Shown here piece after piece: positions 14,060 to 15,592 of a stretch of 15,592 nt of DNA (position 1 is the stretch's first letter; each line of letters opens with the position of its first letter). The notes under the pieces are model-generated. The model ran no database searches. It was not told where the DNA came from and was given only the letters and a program-made list of their open reading frames with translations. A program made the position numbers and the translations under genes. The DNA comes from JAFGOY01 sp034430335 (GTDB taxonomy: Bacteria; Chloroflexota; Anaerolineae; Aggregatilineales; UBA3940): assembly GCA_034430335.1 (NCBI GenBank), contig DAOUES010000155.1, forward strand, positions 1 to 15,592, written 5' to 3'.

Positions 14060-14668
14060 CTACTCAGCAGGCGCTTCTTCAGATACTTCTTCAATCTCTT
14101 CGACTGCTTCTGCTTCGGCGATAGCCTCGACTTCTGCTTCGACTTCTGCTTCCATCTCGGCCTCAACCGCTTCCTCGTCGGCTTCGGCTTCTTCTTCAGC
14201 CGCCTTGACCAGGCGCGGGTCTTCGCCTTCACGGAAAACGACGACTTTTACTGTCGGCACGAGACTGGCCTCCAACCGCACCGGCACCCGAAACGTTCCC
14301 AACTCGCGGATCGGGTTGTCTCCCACCCGGCGGCGGTCGATATCGAGGCCGATTTCTCCGTTGAGTTTCTCGGCGATTTCGACCGGCGTTACCGATCCGT
14401 AGAGTTTGCCTGTCTCACCGGCCTTTACGCCAAAGTAAAGGGTCAGTTCCCCGATCTTTTCCGCGATTTTCGAATACTCTTTGTCGCGTTCGGCGCGGCG
14501 GGTCTCCGCCGATGCACGCAGGGCCTCCGATTGGCGCAGCGCGCCCGGCGAGACTTTTACCGCCAGGCTGCGCGGGATCAGGAAGTTGCGGGCATAACCC
14601 GGCGCAACATTGACGACTTCACCGGCGACTCCAAGTTTATAGACATCTTCAAGCAGGATGATTCTCAT
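14060..14668 (-). CDS. rplI: 50S ribosomal protein L9 with acidic C-terminal extension
   Basis: L9 binds 23S rRNA near the L1 stalk through its N-terminal domain. The signature is intact: G13-x2-G16 and V-V-N-V-A-P-G-Y-A-R-N-F-L-I-P (18-32). The central helix (about 42-75) and C-terminal rRNA-binding domain (about 76-148, L-Y-G-S-V-T near 89-94) are complete. Residues 156-202 are an additional Glu/Ala tail with no Lys or Arg, making the protein 202 residues instead of the usual 148-150 or so. The tail is encoded by GAA/GCA/GTC-rich DNA that looks like a microsatellite but stays in frame. Start ATG at 14668 with GAGG (14678-14681) nine bases upstream. It is the first gene of the minus-strand run and divergent from the ABC gene. 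rpsF and rpsR, often neighbours, are absent. Confidence 0.96.
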   Translation of the reverse strand: MRIILLEDVYKLGVAGEVVNVAPGYARNFLIPRSLAVKVSPGALRQSEALRASAETRRAERDKEYSKIAEKIGELTLYFGVKAGETGKLYGSVTPVEIAEKLNGEIGLDIDRRRVGDNPIRELGTFRVPVRLEASLVPTVKVVVFREGEDPRLVKAAEEEAEADEEAVEAEMEAEVEAEVEAIAEAEAVEEIEEVSEEAPAE

Positions 14669-14703
14669 TTTCTATTGCCTCGTTACATCATTTCCAGCGG
14701 GTT

Positions 14704-14732
14704 ATCTTACCCTATTCAAGGGTTAACATCAA
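14704..14732 (-). promoter_or_regulatory. Candidate promoter for rplI with an inverted repeat in its spacer
   Basis: On the minus strand TTGATG (14727-14732, 4/6) is 17 bp from TAAGAT (14704-14709, 4/6). The spacer is occupied by an imperfect inverted repeat, TTACCCT-attca-AGGGTTAA (14707-14726), which could be an operator. The leader to the ATG at 14668 would be about 30 nt. Confidence 0.4.
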
Positions 14733-14775
14733 GGTCTGTGAAATGGCGGGGGTTCGCCGGGGGAAAAACAAGAGG

Positions 14776-14790
14776 TATTCTACACGAATA
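14776..14790. repeat. Inverted repeat TATTC-n5-GAATA
   Basis: Perfect 5-bp arms (14776-14780 and 14786-14790) around TACAC. It lies between the rplI and ABC promoters and is a candidate protein-binding site; it is short enough to arise by chance. Confidence 0.35.
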
Positions 14791-14824
14791 GATGCCCCAG
14801 GGTTTGACCTACCCCGTGTGAATT

Positions 14825-14837
14825 CCCAATATTTGGG
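14825..14837. promoter_or_regulatory. Palindrome CCCAA-TAT-TTGGG, candidate operator for the ABC gene
   Basis: A perfect 13-bp palindrome with an AT core, 65 bp before the ABC start codon and about 25 bp upstream of a TACAAT -10-like hexamer (14861-14866). This is the usual place for a regulator of a drug- or stress-responsive transporter. The regulator is unknown. Confidence 0.4.
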
Positions 14838-14860
14838 GTGTCCACAGGCGGGCCGCTCTG

Positions 14861-14866
14861 TACAAT
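14861..14866 (+). promoter_or_regulatory. Weak candidate -10 for the ABC gene
   Basis: TACAAT is a 5/6 match to the -10 consensus, placed to start transcription near 14873, 29 nt before the ATG. No convincing -35 is visible; an alternative TTGACC (14804-14809) is too far upstream to pair with it. Confidence 0.25.
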
Positions 14867-14901
14867 TCCATCAGGTTATCGCTCCAACAGAAGGTGTACA
14901 T

Positions 14902-15592
14902 ATGGACTACGCTATCGAAACAAACCATCTATCGAAAAACTACGGGCAGGTACGCGCCGTCGATTCGGTCGATTTACGTGTGCAACCGGGGGAGATATAC
15001 GGATTTCTCGGATTGAACGGTGCCGGTAAAACGACCACCATCCGAGCATTGCTGGGCATGATCCGCCCCAGTTCCGGTTCGGTGCAGGTATTGGGACAGC
15101 CCGTCGGCCCTGATGGACGCGGCCCCTGGCGCAGGATTGGGCATATGGTCGAATCGCCTGCTGCCTACCCTGAACTGACCGTAATCGAGAATCTGGAGAT
15201 CTCCCGCCGCTTGCAGGGGGTTACCGATAAGGGCGCCTCTTTGCGGGTCATCGAGCAGCTTGGCATCGCAGCCTATAAAAATCGGAAAGCGGGCACGCTG
15301 TCAACAGGTAACTTTCATCGCCTGGGGCTGGCACGCGCGCTGCTGCACCAACCCGAACTGCTGATCCTCGACGAACCCGCCAGCGGGCTGGACCCCGCAG
15401 GGGTGGTCGAAATCCGCGAGTTGATCACCCGGTTTGCCCATGAACAAGGCCTGACCGTGTTCATGTCGAGCCACATCCTCACCGAAGTGGATCGCATTGC
15501 CACACGCATTGGCATCATTCACAAAGGGCGTTTGATCGAGGAATTGGAAGCCGAAAAGTTGATCGAAATCCGGACGCGCCGCCTGGAAATCA
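14902..15592 (+). CDS. ABC transporter ATP-binding protein, 3' end outside window
   Basis: 230 residues are visible of an ABC ATPase of the BcrA/NatA-like exporter type. The Walker A loop is G37-L-N-G-A-G-K43-T-T. The Q-loop region reads H81-M-V-E84-S-P-A, with Glu where Gln is usual, as in bacitracin/lantibiotic-type ATPases. The signature is L133-S-T-G-N137, followed by F-H-R rather than the common K-Q-R. Walker B is L-L-I-L-D157-E158-P, the D-loop S161-G-L-D, and the H-loop S-S-H191. The permease is expected just beyond the right edge. The ATG at 14902 has AGAAGG (14889-14894) seven bases upstream. Substrate unknown: a peptide, antibiotic or ion exporter are all possible. Confidence 0.93.
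   Translation, partial: MDYAIETNHLSKNYGQVRAVDSVDLRVQPGEIYGFLGLNGAGKTTTIRALLGMIRPSSGSVQVLGQPVGPDGRGPWRRIGHMVESPAAYPELTVIENLEISRRLQGVTDKGASLRVIEQLGIAAYKNRKAGTLSTGNFHRLGLARALLHQPELLILDEPASGLDPAGVVEIRELITRFAHEQGLTVFMSSHILTEVDRIATRIGIIHKGRLIEELEAEKLIEIRTRRLEI

Noticed and set aside
14060..14200. Microsatellite-like CTTCTG/CTTCGA DNA
   Set aside because: It is fully explained as codons of the in-frame Glu/Ala tail of L9; reported as a protein feature instead.
1..15592. tRNA, rRNA, CRISPR array or integrase/transposase genes
   Set aside because: I looked on both strands and saw no cloverleaf, rRNA segment, regularly spaced repeats or recombinase motifs.

Overview
The window reads as chromosomal DNA of a Chloroflexota bacterium, probably Anaerolineae-like. 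It is moderately GC-rich (about 58-60 % by eye) and its proteins look like homologues from that group. The RodZ-like protein ends in a Pro/Thr 'TPTPTP' tail of the kind common in that phylum. The phylum call is an inference from protein style, not from a marker gene; no rRNA, tRNA or CRISPR array was found.

Layout. (1) 1-2263, minus: a large membrane protein with a spermidine-synthase-like domain, cut by the left edge. (2) 2387-3154, plus: exonuclease III (xth), divergent from it. (3) 3155-4607: an AT-richer, gene-poor island with a small Cys-rich plus-strand ORF ending at a strong terminator, a lone HNH endonuclease on minus, and a control region with a 16-bp inverted repeat and four copies of GTTGACA. 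(4) 4608-5096, plus: an acidic, C-terminally anchored membrane protein of unknown function with its own terminator. (5) 5228-5758, plus: peptide deformylase, with an extended -10 promoter, converging on (6).

(6) 5867-14668, minus: eight co-oriented genes in transcription order: rplI (L9), rodZ-like, rimO, a Nudix hydrolase, rodA, a DUF5680 protein, gltX, glnS. rimO/Nudix overlap by 8 bp and rodA/DUF5680 are 9 bp apart, so rodZ to DUF5680 is probably one transcript. Terminator-like hairpins before rodZ and before gltX divide the run into about three units. The content links translation (L9, S12 methylthiolation, charging of tRNA-Glu and tRNA-Gln) with the rod-shape cell-wall machinery (RodZ, RodA). 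(7) 14902-15592, plus: an ABC-transporter ATPase cut by the right edge, divergent from rplI across a 233-bp intergenic region with several small inverted repeats.

Most of the window is ordinary housekeeping. The least explained parts are the 3155-4607 island, the acidic tail-anchored protein beside it, the hairpins in front of gltX and rodZ, the tandem GluRS/GlnRS pair in a phylum where GlnRS is not universal, and the acidic extension of L9.
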